Position numbers and translations under genes: made by a program. A stretch of 64,000 nucleotides of DNA, taken from contig CM028132.1 in NCBI GenBank assembly GCA_016271365.2, positions 1,183,009,001 through 1,183,073,000 on the forward strand, read 5' to 3'. The notes under the pieces are model-generated. The model did no database searches and had not been told where the DNA came from. It was given only the letters and a program-made list of their open reading frames with translations. Source of the DNA: Neoceratodus forsteri (lineage: Eukaryota > Chordata > Ceratodontiformes > Ceratodontidae). This document shows, piece after piece, positions 20,040-30,430 of the stretch (within the stretch, counting starts at the first letter, position 1; each line of letters opens with the position of its first letter).

Positions 20040-20435
20040 CCCATTTGCTAGTTTAAATATTCTGCAAAGACGTCGAACTTCTGCCCCAATGCACTGACTC
20101 CCTCCTTAGTCAGATGCTGTCTATCAAATTTAAAGAACTTTCACTCCCAAAACTGTTCCCAGCTCCCTACAAATTTATGTCCTTTTTCCTGGCACCAGCC
20201 CTTGAGCCACATGTTTAGCTCCCCTATCCCCCCTTCTCTGACCTTCCGTCCATCTGCCCCCCTCTCCCAGACTGGCAGGATCTCAGAGAAGGAGATGCCA
20301 GACGAAATGGATGACAGTTTGTCTCCCAGCCTGGTCAGGTGTTCCTTGGTCTCCACAACTGACCGGCTGGCAGGATCGTTAGTCCCTATGTGTACCAGGA
20401 CATCAGTGTTTTCTCCTGCTTCCTGAACAATTTTA
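20040..20435 (-). pseudogene. CR1 ORF1 C-terminal part with SGNH/GDSL esterase-like motif
   Basis: On the minus strand it reads DVLVHIGTNDPASRSVVETK, then LPVWERGADG, NMWLKGWCQEKGHKFV and, after one in-frame stop, FDRQHLTKEGVSALG. HIGTND (20375-20392) is the block III signature of SGNH esterases, and DxxHLT with the downstream His is block V. CR1-clade ORF1 proteins are known to carry such an esterase domain. It is truncated at the 5' side at about 20435, so block I is missing. A tryptophan-to-stop change lies near 20140. Confidence 0.85.
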
Positions 20436-20790
20436 GCAATTTATGCTAAATTTAACAAGTTATGTACCATTTTTGTGGCCGGAAGTTGTATCCTCTGTAC
20501 TCTACATATTCCCCCTTGTTAAGTGGACACCAAACTTGGCTGCCATAGTCAAGAATAGGCCTGACACATGCCATGTAAAGGGGCATAACAATTTCAGCTC
20601 TTCTGCTTTTAAAGTTTTGTCTAATTGTCCGGAATATTTGATTAGCTTTGGCTATTTGTGTAGTGCAGTGGTCTGTTGAATTTAGTTTATTATTTATTGT
20701 AACCCCCAGATCCCGTTCATGTTGAACCTCTTTAATAATATTATTCCCCAGTTTACTTTGTGCCTTATGGTCTGTCCATGTCTAGGTCAT
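20436..20790 (-). mobile_element. Older LINE fragment, RT C-terminal part
   Basis: Read on the minus strand it resembles the segment between the KANQIFRTIRQN-type block and the YGSQVWCPL-type block of CR1-superfamily RTs (20560-20650). Many stops are present. It belongs to the same older family as 20870-21660 but in the opposite orientation. Confidence 0.6.
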
Positions 20791-20869
20791 TCAGCCTACA
20801 AATGCTGCATTGTGGGAGTGTCAGACTCAAGAAGTGATCCATGAATTCATCTCCAACAAAGTAACATTT

Positions 20870-21660
20870 GCTCCTCATTATTTAAAGTATATGGTGGCAA
20901 ACTGCAATGTTGTTCTGCCATAATTAAAAAGCACATAACATATGCATTTTGGACTGAATAATAGCAGGGAACTGCTTACAGTGGAAAATGAAAAAGTCCT
21001 GGGGATAATTGTATCGCATAACCTAACTTTTAACAACCATTGTAAAGCTGTGTTAAACAAAAGCAAGAGAATATTGGGCTGTAGCAATTGAAGCATTAAC
21101 AGCTGGGACAGAAAAGTAATAATCCTATTATATACAACACTTGTTAGGCCACATTTGAAATACTGTGGGCAGTTCTGTGCGCCACAAAGAATAGGAGATG
21201 AGGTCTTGTTGGACGGAGTCCAGAGAAGGGCAACCACGATAGTAGCCAATATTAGGCACGTCACATATGAGGAAAGACTGTCAGAACTGGGCATGTCCTC
21301 ACTAAAATATAGGAGAATGAGAGGGGACCTGTGTATGATATACAAAGCTCACCGATACTGGAATGTTTGGGAGTGTGTGGGACTAGAGGAAAAGATTCAC
21401 AGTAGGGAAACTAGAATACACAGTAAGCAGCTGAAAGGGGAAAACTATAGGAAAAAATTAAGCGTCGAATGGCTGAATTAGAGAGTGGTAACACCTTTGA
21501 ACTCTCTAATTAAACAAGTAGTAAGTAGCCAGTATATGAAACAGTTTAAGGAATCCCTCGATGCTTATTTTAAAGGAAAGGATATTTTGAATTCTTATTG
21601 ATGGTTAAACAAGTCAAAATGGCTAATGGCTAATAGACTTGTATAATTTCTATCATTTCT
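20870..21660 (+). mobile_element. Older LINE fragment, RT C-terminus and 3' end
   Basis: Coding from about 20940 (MHFGLNNSRELLTVENEKVL-like) continues with ILLYTTLVRPHLKYCGQFCA, then VQRRATTIVANIRHVTYEER at 21215-21275 and, after a stop, RVVTPLNSLIKQVVSS and QFKESLDAYFKGKD. The 3' end has TTTCTATCATTTCTATGATA, again an octamer-like CR1-type tail. Confidence 0.82.
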
Positions 21661-22740
21661 ATGATAACTGTGTACCTAGGGGTGTGCGGATGCCTTTTTA
21701 CAAATACTTGGGGAGTTATTTGTACTTGGGGCCAAGAAATACTTATTATTCACTACTCAGTATTCGACATGAAAGGGCATTTGGGGAAATATGTGAAATG
21801 CAGTTACACTCCCCTTTCTTCCCCCATTGGACACAGTATAGTAAGTACACCCCTTTGTGTCTCCTACAGCTTGTCACACAACAGCTACTCCTGTCATCCT
21901 GGCTGCAACAGTGACGGCTGTATTATCATCACTAGTAGTGTTGGAAAATTTTACTTAGGCTGCCAAGTGTTGGTGAAGTGCTCTGCCCATTGCTTCAGGA
22001 AGATTGGCACTGTATTGCGGAGTAATTATTTATTTATTAACAACAAACACTTGTCTTGCCAGCCAGGTAGCACCCTATCCCACCCTCCTCTCTCACATCC
22101 AGCCGCCACAAAGAAACACAATAATGATAATGCCCTTCCCCAGCCCACTTAGTACTCCATCCCATATAAAACAATTTTTTTCAAACTAACTCCTTCATCC
22201 AATCATTGTCGCACCCCCCCCCCAGCGAGCTGATCACACAGTTAAAGTATTCATCTTTAGCCCAATCCACCCTCCCCATGCGGTAATCCAATTTAATCAG
22301 AAGACATGGTGGCAACTGCCTCTAACCTTGTGCACAGTGTACACACCACCTCGCCCATCTAAATGAAAGAGACCATCTCCAGCACAGTAGCTGGACTTAA
22401 CACAGGGTCTGACAAGAACAATGACTTCTTTTGGTAGTGTGACTGGCAGATTAGTACATCAGTTGCCCACCTACTAGTGTGCTCATACAGAGCATGTTGA
22501 CCATAAATGCTGATGCTGTGAAACTTCATTATTCAACAGCCCTGGTTTAAAAACAAATGCAACAACTGGTGTGATTAAGCTAGAGTTACCAGTTATTGGT
22601 TACTATAATATGATTTTCGAACAAAAATTGTGTGGGTTTGTGGTATGTCACTACACAGTCACTCTTGTCATCTGGTAACATGTATGTACTGCATGTATCA
22701 TGTGCATGTTTTTTTAAACCTGACTCACTGAAACCTTAAA
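21661..22740. other. unassigned DNA
   Basis: No gene recognised. 22020-22100 has a TTATTTATTTATTAAC-type start and a CCAGCCAGGTAGCACCC block that may be a decayed SINE/LINE tail. A C-run sits at 22216-22224. Confidence 0.5.
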
Positions 22741-22744
22741 GAAA

Positions 22745-23735
22745 CAACATAGAAACATAGAAAGTGATGGCAGAAGGGGGCCATGCGGCCCGTCTAGTCT
22801 GCCCATAATCCTACCCTTCCCCTTAACTGCTTTTCAGTGTTATGGCACCCTTGTATCTATCCCATGCCTTCTTGAAAGTTTCCACCATTTTTGCCTCCAC
22901 TGCCTCCTGTGGAAGGCAGTTCCATGGTTCAACCACTCTCTCTTGGTGAAGAAGAACTTGCGTGTGCTGCCTCTGAATCTGCCCTCCTCTAGCTTCATGT
23001 TGTGCCCTCTGGTTCTTGAGCGATTTTTGATATGGAACAGGTACTGGACCTGCACCTTGTTTATTCCTTTTAGGAATTTGAATGTCTCGATCATGTCTCC
23101 TCTGGCCCTCCACTGCTCCAGGGATTACATGTTTAATTCACGCAGCCTCTCCTCATATGATTTGTCATGTAATCCATGAATCATTTTAGTAGCCCTCCTC
23201 TGCACTGTTTCCAGTCTGGTAATATCCTTCTTGAGGTGTGGTCTCCAGAACTGTACACTGTACTCCAGGTGTGGCCTCACCATTGATCTATAGAGTGGAA
23301 GGATGACCTCCTTTTTCCTGCTGGTAATCCCCCTGCTTATGCATCCAAACAAACCATTTGCCCTCAGTGCTGTTTTCTTGCATTGCTTGGTCATTTTAGG
23401 TCATCTGTTATAATTATTCCCAGATCCCTTTCCTGTTTAGAGGCTTCCAGTTTTTCACTCCCTAGGTAGTGATCCACTCCTGGGTTAGTTCTTCTGAGGT
23501 GCATGATTTTGCATTTTTTAGTACTGAAGTTTAGTTGCCACGTTCTTGACCACTTTTCTAGAGATTCCAGGTTAGCCCTCATCTTCTCCGCTCCTCCTGG
23601 GGTGTCCACCCTGTTTCCTATCTTTGTGTCATCTGTGAACAAACTCACCTTGCCCCTCCAGTCAGTCAGAAATGTCACTAATGAAGATGTTGAATTGGAT
23701 TGGGCCAAGCACTAAACCCTCTGCCTAAAACTAAT
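22745..23735 (-). mobile_element. CR1-type LINE, 5'-truncated, with 3' tail
   Basis: Coding on the minus strand: LFTDDTKIGN (catalytic box, Ala to Thr beside an intact Asp pair), WQLNFSTKKCKIMHL, LGIIITDDLK, LVRPHLEYSVQFWRPHLK-type, RRATKMIHGL and FTKREWLNHGTAF. The plus-strand end reads ACATAGAAACATAGAAAGTG. Frameshifts fall at about 23395 and 23110. Confidence 0.88.
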
Positions 23736-23759
23736 ATTAGATTTTAAAAGCAGCCAACC

Positions 23760-23895
23760 ATTACCTTTTATATCTGAGGTACTTTTTCTTTTCCCTTTGT
23801 TCAAGTAGAAGACTGTTTACCTGATGTTAGTAGGTGTGATGTGTGGAACAGCTCTTAGCCTGGCAGCTGACATATCTTGCTGTGTTGCCCCACAC
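23760..23895. repeat. Left arm of inverted repeat bracketing a LINE
   Basis: The block containing GATGTGTGGAACAGCTCTTA followed by GCCTGGCAGCTGACA is the exact complement of part of 26594-26631. Similarity extends over about 130 bp, including GCCCCACAC on the inner side. Confidence 0.75.
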
Positions 23896-24734
23896 TCCTA
23901 GACCTCAAAGATCTCATAGATAAATACAAGCAAAAAGGCTATAGGCTATGTCATGCTCGCCCCTGTCATCCGGTAGAAAATTTCCATTTATGTCCCGCAT
24001 AGTAATCATCAAGTTTATTTTTGAAAATGCTCATACATGCACTGCTTACCACTTCAGATAGAAGGCCATTCCAGACATTAATGACCCTCTGGTTGAACCA
24101 ACATGCTCTCCTCACTGTATTACACCTTTCACGCTGTAGTTGAAGAATGTGAGCTCTTGTATTATAATATTGATCTCTGAGTTCAAGGCCTAGGCAATCC
24201 CGCAGATCACTGTTGTTAAATGCTGCAAATACGAAACAATGAATCCCCTCTCAGCCTTCTGTAATTTAGTGAGTACATCCCCAAAGTCTGGAGTCTGCTT
24301 TCATACTGTAGTTCACTAATTGCCTTTATCATTTTGGTAGCTGTGCATTGTACTCTTTCAAGGGTATTGCTGGCAGCTTTAGTGGATGGCGCTCATACCT
24401 GAACACAAAACTCAAGGTGTGGTCTAACGAGTGAGGCATAAGGAGGCACCAAAACCTCATTGTCTCGGCTTCTTATGTGTCTCTGAATACAGTATAAGAT
24501 ATAGGATGCTTTCTTAGCATTGAGATAATGTGTAATTAGGATGACAATATCCATTTCCTCAGAAACTACTTTAAGTAATGTTTCATAGAGATAGCAGTTT
24601 GCCAAGGGATTTGCTCTGCCAAAGTGCATTACTGCATATTTGTCCAGCCTGAACTAGAGTTTGTGTCCCCCTGCCCTTTTTTCCAATGTTATCAAGCCAG
24701 CCTGTAGTGCACTTGCATCTTCGTGATTAACTCT

Positions 24735-24930
24735 TTTTTATTGCTATTGTAATCCGTTATTTGTACCATGCTGTTACTGTCAAAAACAGTATCCTACTGC
24801 TGTAATCCTGCCCTCACTTTGCTACTGTACTGTATTGCTTGTAACCTCCGAGGTCATATCTGAAAATAGTCATGTCTATGGCTAGCACACCCACCCGATA
24901 AACGAAAACTAAATACATTATTGCGTTTCC
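24735..24930 (+). mobile_element. Nested LINE/SINE tail fragment
   Basis: It interrupts the older LINE between its FAEDTKLGNAI box and the downstream WQ/KKC region. It ends ATATCTGAAAATAGTCATGT then ACCCGATAAACGAAAACTAA, the same tail type as at 5710-5775 and, reversed, at 670-730. Confidence 0.65.
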
Positions 24931-25774
24931 CAATTTGGTGTCCTCTGCAAATTTAGATATGCAGATTCCATCCCCACAATGTATTGAAGACATGTACAAG
25001 TTAAACAATGAGGGGCTGAGAATTGACCCCTGTGGAACCCCACTAGTCACCTTGGCCCAGTCCGAACACACCTCTCTGATGGACACCTGCTGGTTTCTGT
25101 TATGTAGCCAGGAATATATCCATTCCACAATCCTCTTATCAATGCCCAATTTTACCAGTGTTTCTACTAATTGATAGTGTGGCATGTTATCAGATGCTTT
25201 GCTGTAATCCAGATATATTACATCAAAACCATTAACCCTGTGCAGTTTCCTGCTGATGTTGTCATAGAAGTTAAGCAGGATAATTTGGCACAGTCTCTCT
25301 TTTACAAAGCCATGCTGTGAATTATCAACCAGATTGTTCTCTTTGACAACATTTTCCATGTTGTCTTTTAAATTGCTTTCCATCACCTTACCAGTATTGG
25401 AGGTTAAGCTGATTGGTCGATAATTGCCTCTTTGTCTTCAGTTACCCTTCTTAAAACTGGGTAACACTGTTGCTTTTCTCCAGTTATATACTAGAGAACC
25501 CTCATTAAGTGAGGTTTGAAGTATGGTGGTAATAAGTGCTCCCAACTTGTCCGCACATTTTTGATAACTCTTGGATGGATTCCATCCGGTCCGGGGCTTT
25601 GTTGATATTTAAGTTGTGCAAACATGACCTAACACCACTAACTTCCAGATTACAGGTACTGTCATCTGCTGTAATATTTATTGGGAGTACATAATCAACT
25701 TTAGAATTATAAACCAAACAAAAGTACTCATTCAGTTTTTGGGCCATCAGTTTAATCACATTTTATAATAGAAC

Positions 25775-25862
25775 CATTATCATACGAACATACGTACGAA
25801 CGTACGATTTTGCCAGCAGATAAAGGCCTTATGGTCTGTCTAGTCTGCTCGAGTGTGCAGCT
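25775..25862 (-). mobile_element. Nested CR1-tail-like fragment
   Basis: CATACGAACATACGTACGAA then TTGCCAGCAGATAAAGGCCT and GTCTAGTCTGCTCG is a variant CR1 3' tail in reverse, inserted in the older LINE. CGTA-rich octamers replace the usual ATAGAAAC. Confidence 0.65.
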
Positions 25863-26570
25863 AGCAACCCTTAATCGTCCTGGAGTGGTCCAGTATGAAT
25901 GTTATTTCCCTTTTGTGGTTGACATAACTGTAAAAAGATATATAATTATCAGCTACCTGTAGGGCTAACTTTTCTTTGTAGTTTCTCTTTTTATTTCTAA
26001 TAGTGCGGTTACAATTTTTAACCTCCCATTTATATTTATCCCATACTGTTGGTGTTTTTAACTTTTTGGCTTTTAGATAAGCTTTCTTTTTCCTGTTAAT
26101 AGAATTGTAACTTTTATCTCCATTCATTTTGGTATCCTTCCTATTTTATTGTATTTGGTTTGTTCTGGTACGTATCTGCCTATAGCTTGTTGTAATTTAT
26201 TTACCAGTACCTCCAACATCCCATTGTTCATTCCAAGAGCCCAGATCATCTCTTATTTTAGTAAAGTTGGCCCTTTTAAAGCATCTTATTTTAGTCCCCC
26301 AGTGACACTAACATTTCTTGCATCAATATGTAAATCTGATCACATTATGATCACTATTACCCGTAGGGGAGTTAGTTATGCAACCTAACTGGTCACCCAT
26401 ATTACTTAACACTTGGTCAACAGTATTTCCACCTGTGGTGCCATTAGTCATCAGGATTGTGACTTCACTGATGGTGACATCACTGATACTATAGTGACAG
26501 CAAGTGAGTGACTGCCAGGTCATTTACCTGTGATGTCGCTGTCAGTGAGATCATAATGTTGATGATGTAG

Positions 26571-26700
26571 TGTGGGGCAGTAGAGTTAGAAAATGTCAGC
26601 TGCCAGGCTAAGAGCTGTTCCACACATCCAGCACAATAGTATCACAAAGAAGATTTTCTGATGAGAAAAAGGAAAAATACTTCAGAAATAAAAAGTTACA
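26571..26700. repeat. Right arm of inverted repeat bracketing a LINE
   Basis: TGTCAGCTGCCAGGCTAAGA then GCTGTTCCACACATC is the complement of the left arm at 23838-23881. The outer part (AAATACTTCAGAAATAAAAA) matches the complement of 23765-23790. Confidence 0.75.
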
Positions 26701-27234
26701 ACTGACTACTACTTACAATTTTTGGTATGTTCCTGTCTGCTTGTTTTGACTCCACTAGCTCTTTAATATATTTTTTATCAATGTAACTTTTTTACTGATT
26801 TTCCATAATGATACCTTAATTATATGAAACAAGTTAGGATCCGTAGCTCAAAGATCTGCATAGTTCATTTAAACAAGAAAAACTACTGTATATGTTACAC
26901 TTCCACTCTAATGAGACTCAGTTATAACAGTTTAAAAATTGAAAAGCACAACTAGTGCTAATTAACTGTTAGTAGTCAGATTAAGTTTTTAGGTAATTGC
27001 AAGGTGTGGTATCTGCAAAAAAGAATGTATAACCATTTACTAAACCTCTCTGTGTTAGATATAATAATGTGAATGCAAAGCATCAAGCAGAAGATACAAA
27101 GAAACTCCCTCAAACATGCCTCATAGTAATTTAGGATCTGTATATGCCACATGGCATGCCTTAAATTGTATTTTACTTTCAGGGTATTCTTGTTTGTGTG
27201 CAGCCACTTCTCAGACACTGGTCAAGTCAATCTT
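26701..27234. other. unassigned AT-rich DNA
   Basis: No gene, RNA or clear repeat seen. Confidence 0.5.
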
Positions 27235-27785
27235 TATTTTTAAAAAGCGGTTTCAATTATCAAGGCGCTTGTACAAAAGTAAAAACAGAAAACATTCTAA
27301 CTAGTTAAAAACATAGAAGCTAACACAGGCAGATCAGGCAAATTACAGATTAAATAGCCTCAGAAAAGACCAGATCAAATAGATACGTTTTTAGAGCTGA
27401 CTTAAAAGTCTCAGTGGACAGGCACTCTCTAACCTGACGAGGTAGAGAATTCCACAGGGTTGGGGCCATAGGAGAAAAAGGTCTGGCCCCTGAGGTCTTT
27501 AAATGGAGCCTGGGAATCTCTAGCAACCCCTCGCTGGAGGAACGTAGCGGGTGGAGGGTGCAGTAGGGACAGAGGAGGTCTTGCAAATAACGCTGTCCCT
27601 GTCTCTGTAGGGCCTTATAGTTCAGCAAAGCGACCTTGAAGGTGATCCTTCACTGCACAGGCAGCCAGTGCAGTTCAGGCAGCACTGGCGAGACATGGCT
27701 AGATCTCGACAAGCCAATCAACCACCTGGCTGCCGCATTCTGCACCTGCTGCAGGCGGTGGATGTCCACCCCCCCGGGAGCCCTA
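27235..27785 (-). mobile_element. L2 LINE 3' end, RT C-terminus
   Basis: Minus-strand coding: LQQVQNAAARWLIGLSRSSH (about 27690-27760), LNYKALQRQGQRYLQDLL, then SGARPFSPMAPTLWNSLPRQ and TFKSALKTYLFDL. These are the hallmark C-terminal blocks of L2-clade ORF2. The 3' terminus on plus reads CAATCTTTATTTTTAAAAAG. A frameshift lies near 27640. Related 3' ends are at 37305 and 49455. Confidence 0.88.
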
Positions 27786-28204
27786 GGTATAGAGGTCCTA
27801 TCTTCTGTGCACTAGTTCTCTACTTTTATGTTTGCTTTCATGCAGCGAAAAGGAAACATATTTTGGCTACTCGCAGACTGCGGGCTGGGGAGGTGTGGCA
27901 CTGTAGCAGCAAATGCAGCTGATTGTGCAGGAGGCAAGTGATTCTCAGGCCATGGAGGAGCAGGCTGCTGCTGATGCAACTGTGCCTGGCTGGGCATCCC
28001 AGTTTCCCAGAGTGTGTGTGTGTGTGGGGGGGGGGGGCTGATGGCTGGAAACTTTGTGTAGTGGAAGGGATACAGCCGCATCTATCACAGGGTGACTGCT
28101 TCCTTTCATTTATAAGATACTGCCCAGCAACCAGCTGAGTGAGTCATCACCAGCCTGCTTCCCATCCTGACCCCCACTGTCCAGTAGTCGTCTGTGTGAC
28201 TGTG
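27786..28204. repeat. Unassigned DNA ending in a dispersed repeat shared with 9.4 kb
   Basis: 28118-28180 (ACTGCCCAGCAACCAGCTGA, then CACCAGCCTGCTTCCC) matches 9428-9480. A GT-plus-G-run lies at 28013-28036. No gene is seen. Confidence 0.55.
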
Positions 28205-28205
28205 C

Positions 28206-28206
<1 letters not shown>

Positions 28207-28250
<44 letters not shown>
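28207..28250. repeat. (CA)n microsatellite
   Basis: About 22 uninterrupted CA units; a second short CA tract is at 28448-28461. Confidence 0.97.
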
Positions 28251-28251
<1 letters not shown>

Positions 28252-28254
28252 GTG

Positions 28255-28545
28255 GGACACTGGGGTGCCCACCCTTGGTGCTGCCATACAACACACAACA
28301 CTGGGGTTCCCATTCCCCAGTGTCAGCTGCCTAACCTCCAGTGGTCATCTGTTTTCCCCCAAACACCCTGCAACACCAGGGTGCCCACCTTTCTTGCCAC
28401 CAAGCAACACATAACACTGGAGTGCCCAATCCTCAGTGTTCCTCCCCCACACACACACACAGCCTGCAACACCAGGGTGCCCACCTTTCTTGCCACTAAG
28501 CAACACACAACACTGGTGTGCCCAATCCCCAGTGTTGAGACATCC
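28255..28545. repeat. Minisatellite, about 100-bp unit, three copies
   Basis: Units begin with CACTGGGGTGCCCACC (28258) and ACCAGGGTGCCCACCTTTCT (about 28376 and 28472). Each continues with CAACACA.AACACTGG and CCAAT/CC..CAGTGTT. The unit itself contains GGGTGCCC/TGCCCAATCC half-palindromes. Confidence 0.8.
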
Positions 28546-29018
28546 CTCGTTGTCATTTCTTTTTTTGTTTTACAATCTGAAATAAAAAAAATATCCCTCG
28601 TTGTCACATGTTATTAATTTGTTAATTTTAGCCTTAGTGCTATCTGTGCCCAACAACTTCTGATAAAATACAAACAAGCCAACATTCTGCATTGAAAAAT
28701 GCTTGTTATACATTATGGTGATGTAGTAAAGGTCACACTTATGTGCTAAACAAAAAATACAATTTTGAAATCTCATCTTAGATGTTATAATAGATCAGCA
28801 GTTACAATGTCATAATACTGAGAGAGAGAGAGAGAGAGAGACATATAACAATCATAGTTAATTTTCAGCGCAGTAAAAATCCCAGAGTAATGGAGGAGAG
28901 AACTAAAAAAACAAGAACATAATATGGATGTAAACACTTACATCTGTCACAGTTTTGTTCTTTTCTTAGGGAGGGGGAAGTGCAAGTTAGGTAACACCCA
29001 TTATATTAGTCATTTACC
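28546..29018. other. unassigned DNA with a (GA)n tract
   Basis: ATATCCCTCGTTGTCA is seen twice, as CATCCCTCGTTGTCATTTCT (28540) and ATCCCTCGTTGTCACATG (about 28591). A (GA)11 microsatellite is at 28820-28842. No gene is recognised. Confidence 0.6.
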
Positions 29019-29289
29019 ATACTGTATATACTCATCTGTAAGTCAGCCTCACTTATAAGTTGACCCTCTTTCCTAGTCAATTTTAGCAAAACGGCAGACA
29101 TTATTTTGCTGCTCAGATTGGATGGAAAACTCTGTTTTGTGATCGTCAGGCACAGAATCTGCTTTTTGTGGCTAGAACTGGACATCAAATTAGGTTACAC
29201 TGTTGCAAAAAATAGTTTACCGTAGTAAATCACATAGATAGGTCGATTTCGCACCAAAAACTAGACTTATATGTAAGTATATACAGTAT
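29019..29289. mobile_element. MITE with about 26-bp terminal inverted repeats
   Basis: The left end ATACTGTATATACTCATCTG (continuing TAAGTC) is matched by the complement of the right end GACTTATATGTAAGTATATA (continuing CAGTAT). Inside are CACTTATAAGTTGACC and GGTCGATTTCGCACC. Flanks ATTTACC and ATTTCCC may be a 7-bp target duplication with one mismatch. No transposase is present. It resembles non-autonomous DNA transposons with TATACTCG..TAAGTCGA ends that are common in tetrapods; superfamily is uncertain, probably hAT. Confidence 0.8.
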
Positions 29290-29717
29290 ATTTCCCATAT
29301 CATTTCCTTAGGTAACTTTGATACAGAAAGAAAAAGAGAGTCATTTTAGTATATTACTACTCTATTGAAAAATAAGATAATCTCTTTATATTACAGTTAT
29401 GTAACAGTTATGCTGCGTTCAGAAACTGCAGTCAAAGATAAATTAAATCAGTGTTGTTCTGAGATGTCCTAGAGAGCTAAATAAAATATTTAATAAGATG
29501 TGATTCTTCTCTCTATGCCATTCGTATCTTTTAAATCTTATTTAAAAAAATCACATGCCAGCCCGCCTGCGCAGCAGTTGCATTTCCACTTGTGATGCCA
29601 ACGATCCGGGTTTGGGAGTGAACCCAGGATTTGGAGGGTTTGGGGAGGGATTCAGCATCCAGTGGACTGCTCCTCTCCGGGGGGTGGGGTGGGGTGGCCG
29701 TGCTTGACTTTTTTTTT

Positions 29718-29912
29718 CTCTTCAATTGTTTAACCAGGAGTAGCACACTAAGCTAAAAGCTTGTTTACAGGTGCGACCTGGGAGCACAGGGAAGTTAAAT
29801 GACTTACTCGGGGTCACACAGTATGCAAGTGGGGGCTGTGGGATTCAAACCCAGGTCTCCAGATTTGCAGCACAGAGCCTTAAACCACTGCGCTATACTG
29901 CCTCCCTGACTA
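29718..29912 (-). mobile_element. MIR-like SINE inserted in SINE-B
   Basis: Minus-strand head GGAGGCAGTATAGCGCAGTG, box B CTGGGTTTGAATCCCACAGC, core ACTTGCATACTGTGTGACCC and GTCATTTAACTTCCCTGTGC. Confidence 0.85.
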
Positions 29913-30139
29913 CCCCCTGGCCAAGGCTGTGAGGTAGCAACTGGGGGTCACTTGGCTGGGGAGGCATGCCAGATGTTGGCACAAGCGCATCTCATGTCAT
30001 TGCATGCCATGCCTCCCCTCGACAAACAGAAAAACTTGAAAAATTACCAGGTTGCATAGGAGGATGTCCACCCCACCAAAACCCTCGAAGCGGATCAAGG
30101 CGCTCTGATCATCTCTCAGTCTCCGGTTGGGGAGTTTTT

Positions 30140-30332
30140 TTTGTTTTGTTTTTTTACCAGGAGAGGCTCACTAAGCTGAAAGCTTGTTTATAGGTGCGTT
30201 CTGGGAGCACAAGGAAGTTCATTGACTTGCTCAGGGTCACACAGTATGCAGGTGGGGGCTGTGGGATTCAAACCCAGATCTCCAGGTTTGCAGCTGACAG
30301 CCGTAAACCACTGCACTATACTGCCTCCTAAA
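30140..30332 (-). mobile_element. Second MIR-like SINE inserted in the same SINE-B
   Basis: Near-identical organisation to the copy at 29718: GGAGGCAGTATAGTGCAGTG head, TCTGGGTTTGAATCCCACAG box B, TGTGTGACCCTGAGCAAGTC core, and a T-rich plus-strand left edge. Confidence 0.85.
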
Positions 30333-30430
30333 GAGTATCTCCCACCTCCCCAACAGCCCTGCCTTGGGGGTAAGCCAGGGTGCACTCTGGGGCAGACGGT
30401 AAGTCCTGGTGATGGGGTGGACTGAGCCGG

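Larger units (their letters stand above)
16975..20435 (-). mobile_element. Longest CR1 LINE: ORF1 end, endonuclease, RT and 3' tail
   Basis: This is the most complete CR1 here, about 3.46 kb, reading right to left. Order: ORF1 esterase end, ORF2 endonuclease, ORF2 RT, and a 3' end whose plus strand reads TAGAAACATAGAAGTTGACG. The 3' terminus in sense is GTTTCTAT-type octamers, like the ATTCTATG-type octamers of known CR1s. It is truncated inside ORF1. Its coding is broken by stops and frameshifts. Confidence 0.88.
23925..26530 (-). mobile_element. Older CR1-superfamily LINE (EN to 3' UTR), with nested fragments
   Basis: Right to left: an endonuclease end with TGNSDHNVIRFTY (26323-26360), a spacer with KKKAYLKAKK, LNEYFCLVYNSK, an RT with NSQHGFVKE, VIYLDYSKASDNMPH and SGVPQGSILSPSLFNLYM, then a catalytic box KFAEDTKLG in which the second Asp position reads Glu-Asp, then VRPHLEFCVQV. 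It is heavily frameshifted. Base composition is more AT-rich than the young CR1 copies. It sits inside the 23760/26571 inverted repeats. Confidence 0.82.
29565..30430 (+). mobile_element. SINE-B copy, interrupted by two MIR-like SINEs
   Basis: Head: GCCCGCCTGCGCAGCAGTTG with box B-like CCGGGTTTGGGAGTGAACCC. Body blocks continue after the first insertion (CTCATGTCATTGCATGCCAT, compare GGCATCATTGCATGCCACGC at 39107) and after the second (AGCCAGGGTGCACTCTGGGG, compare the 39.0-kb copy). It ends in an A-rich tract at about 30445-30470. Confidence 0.6.
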
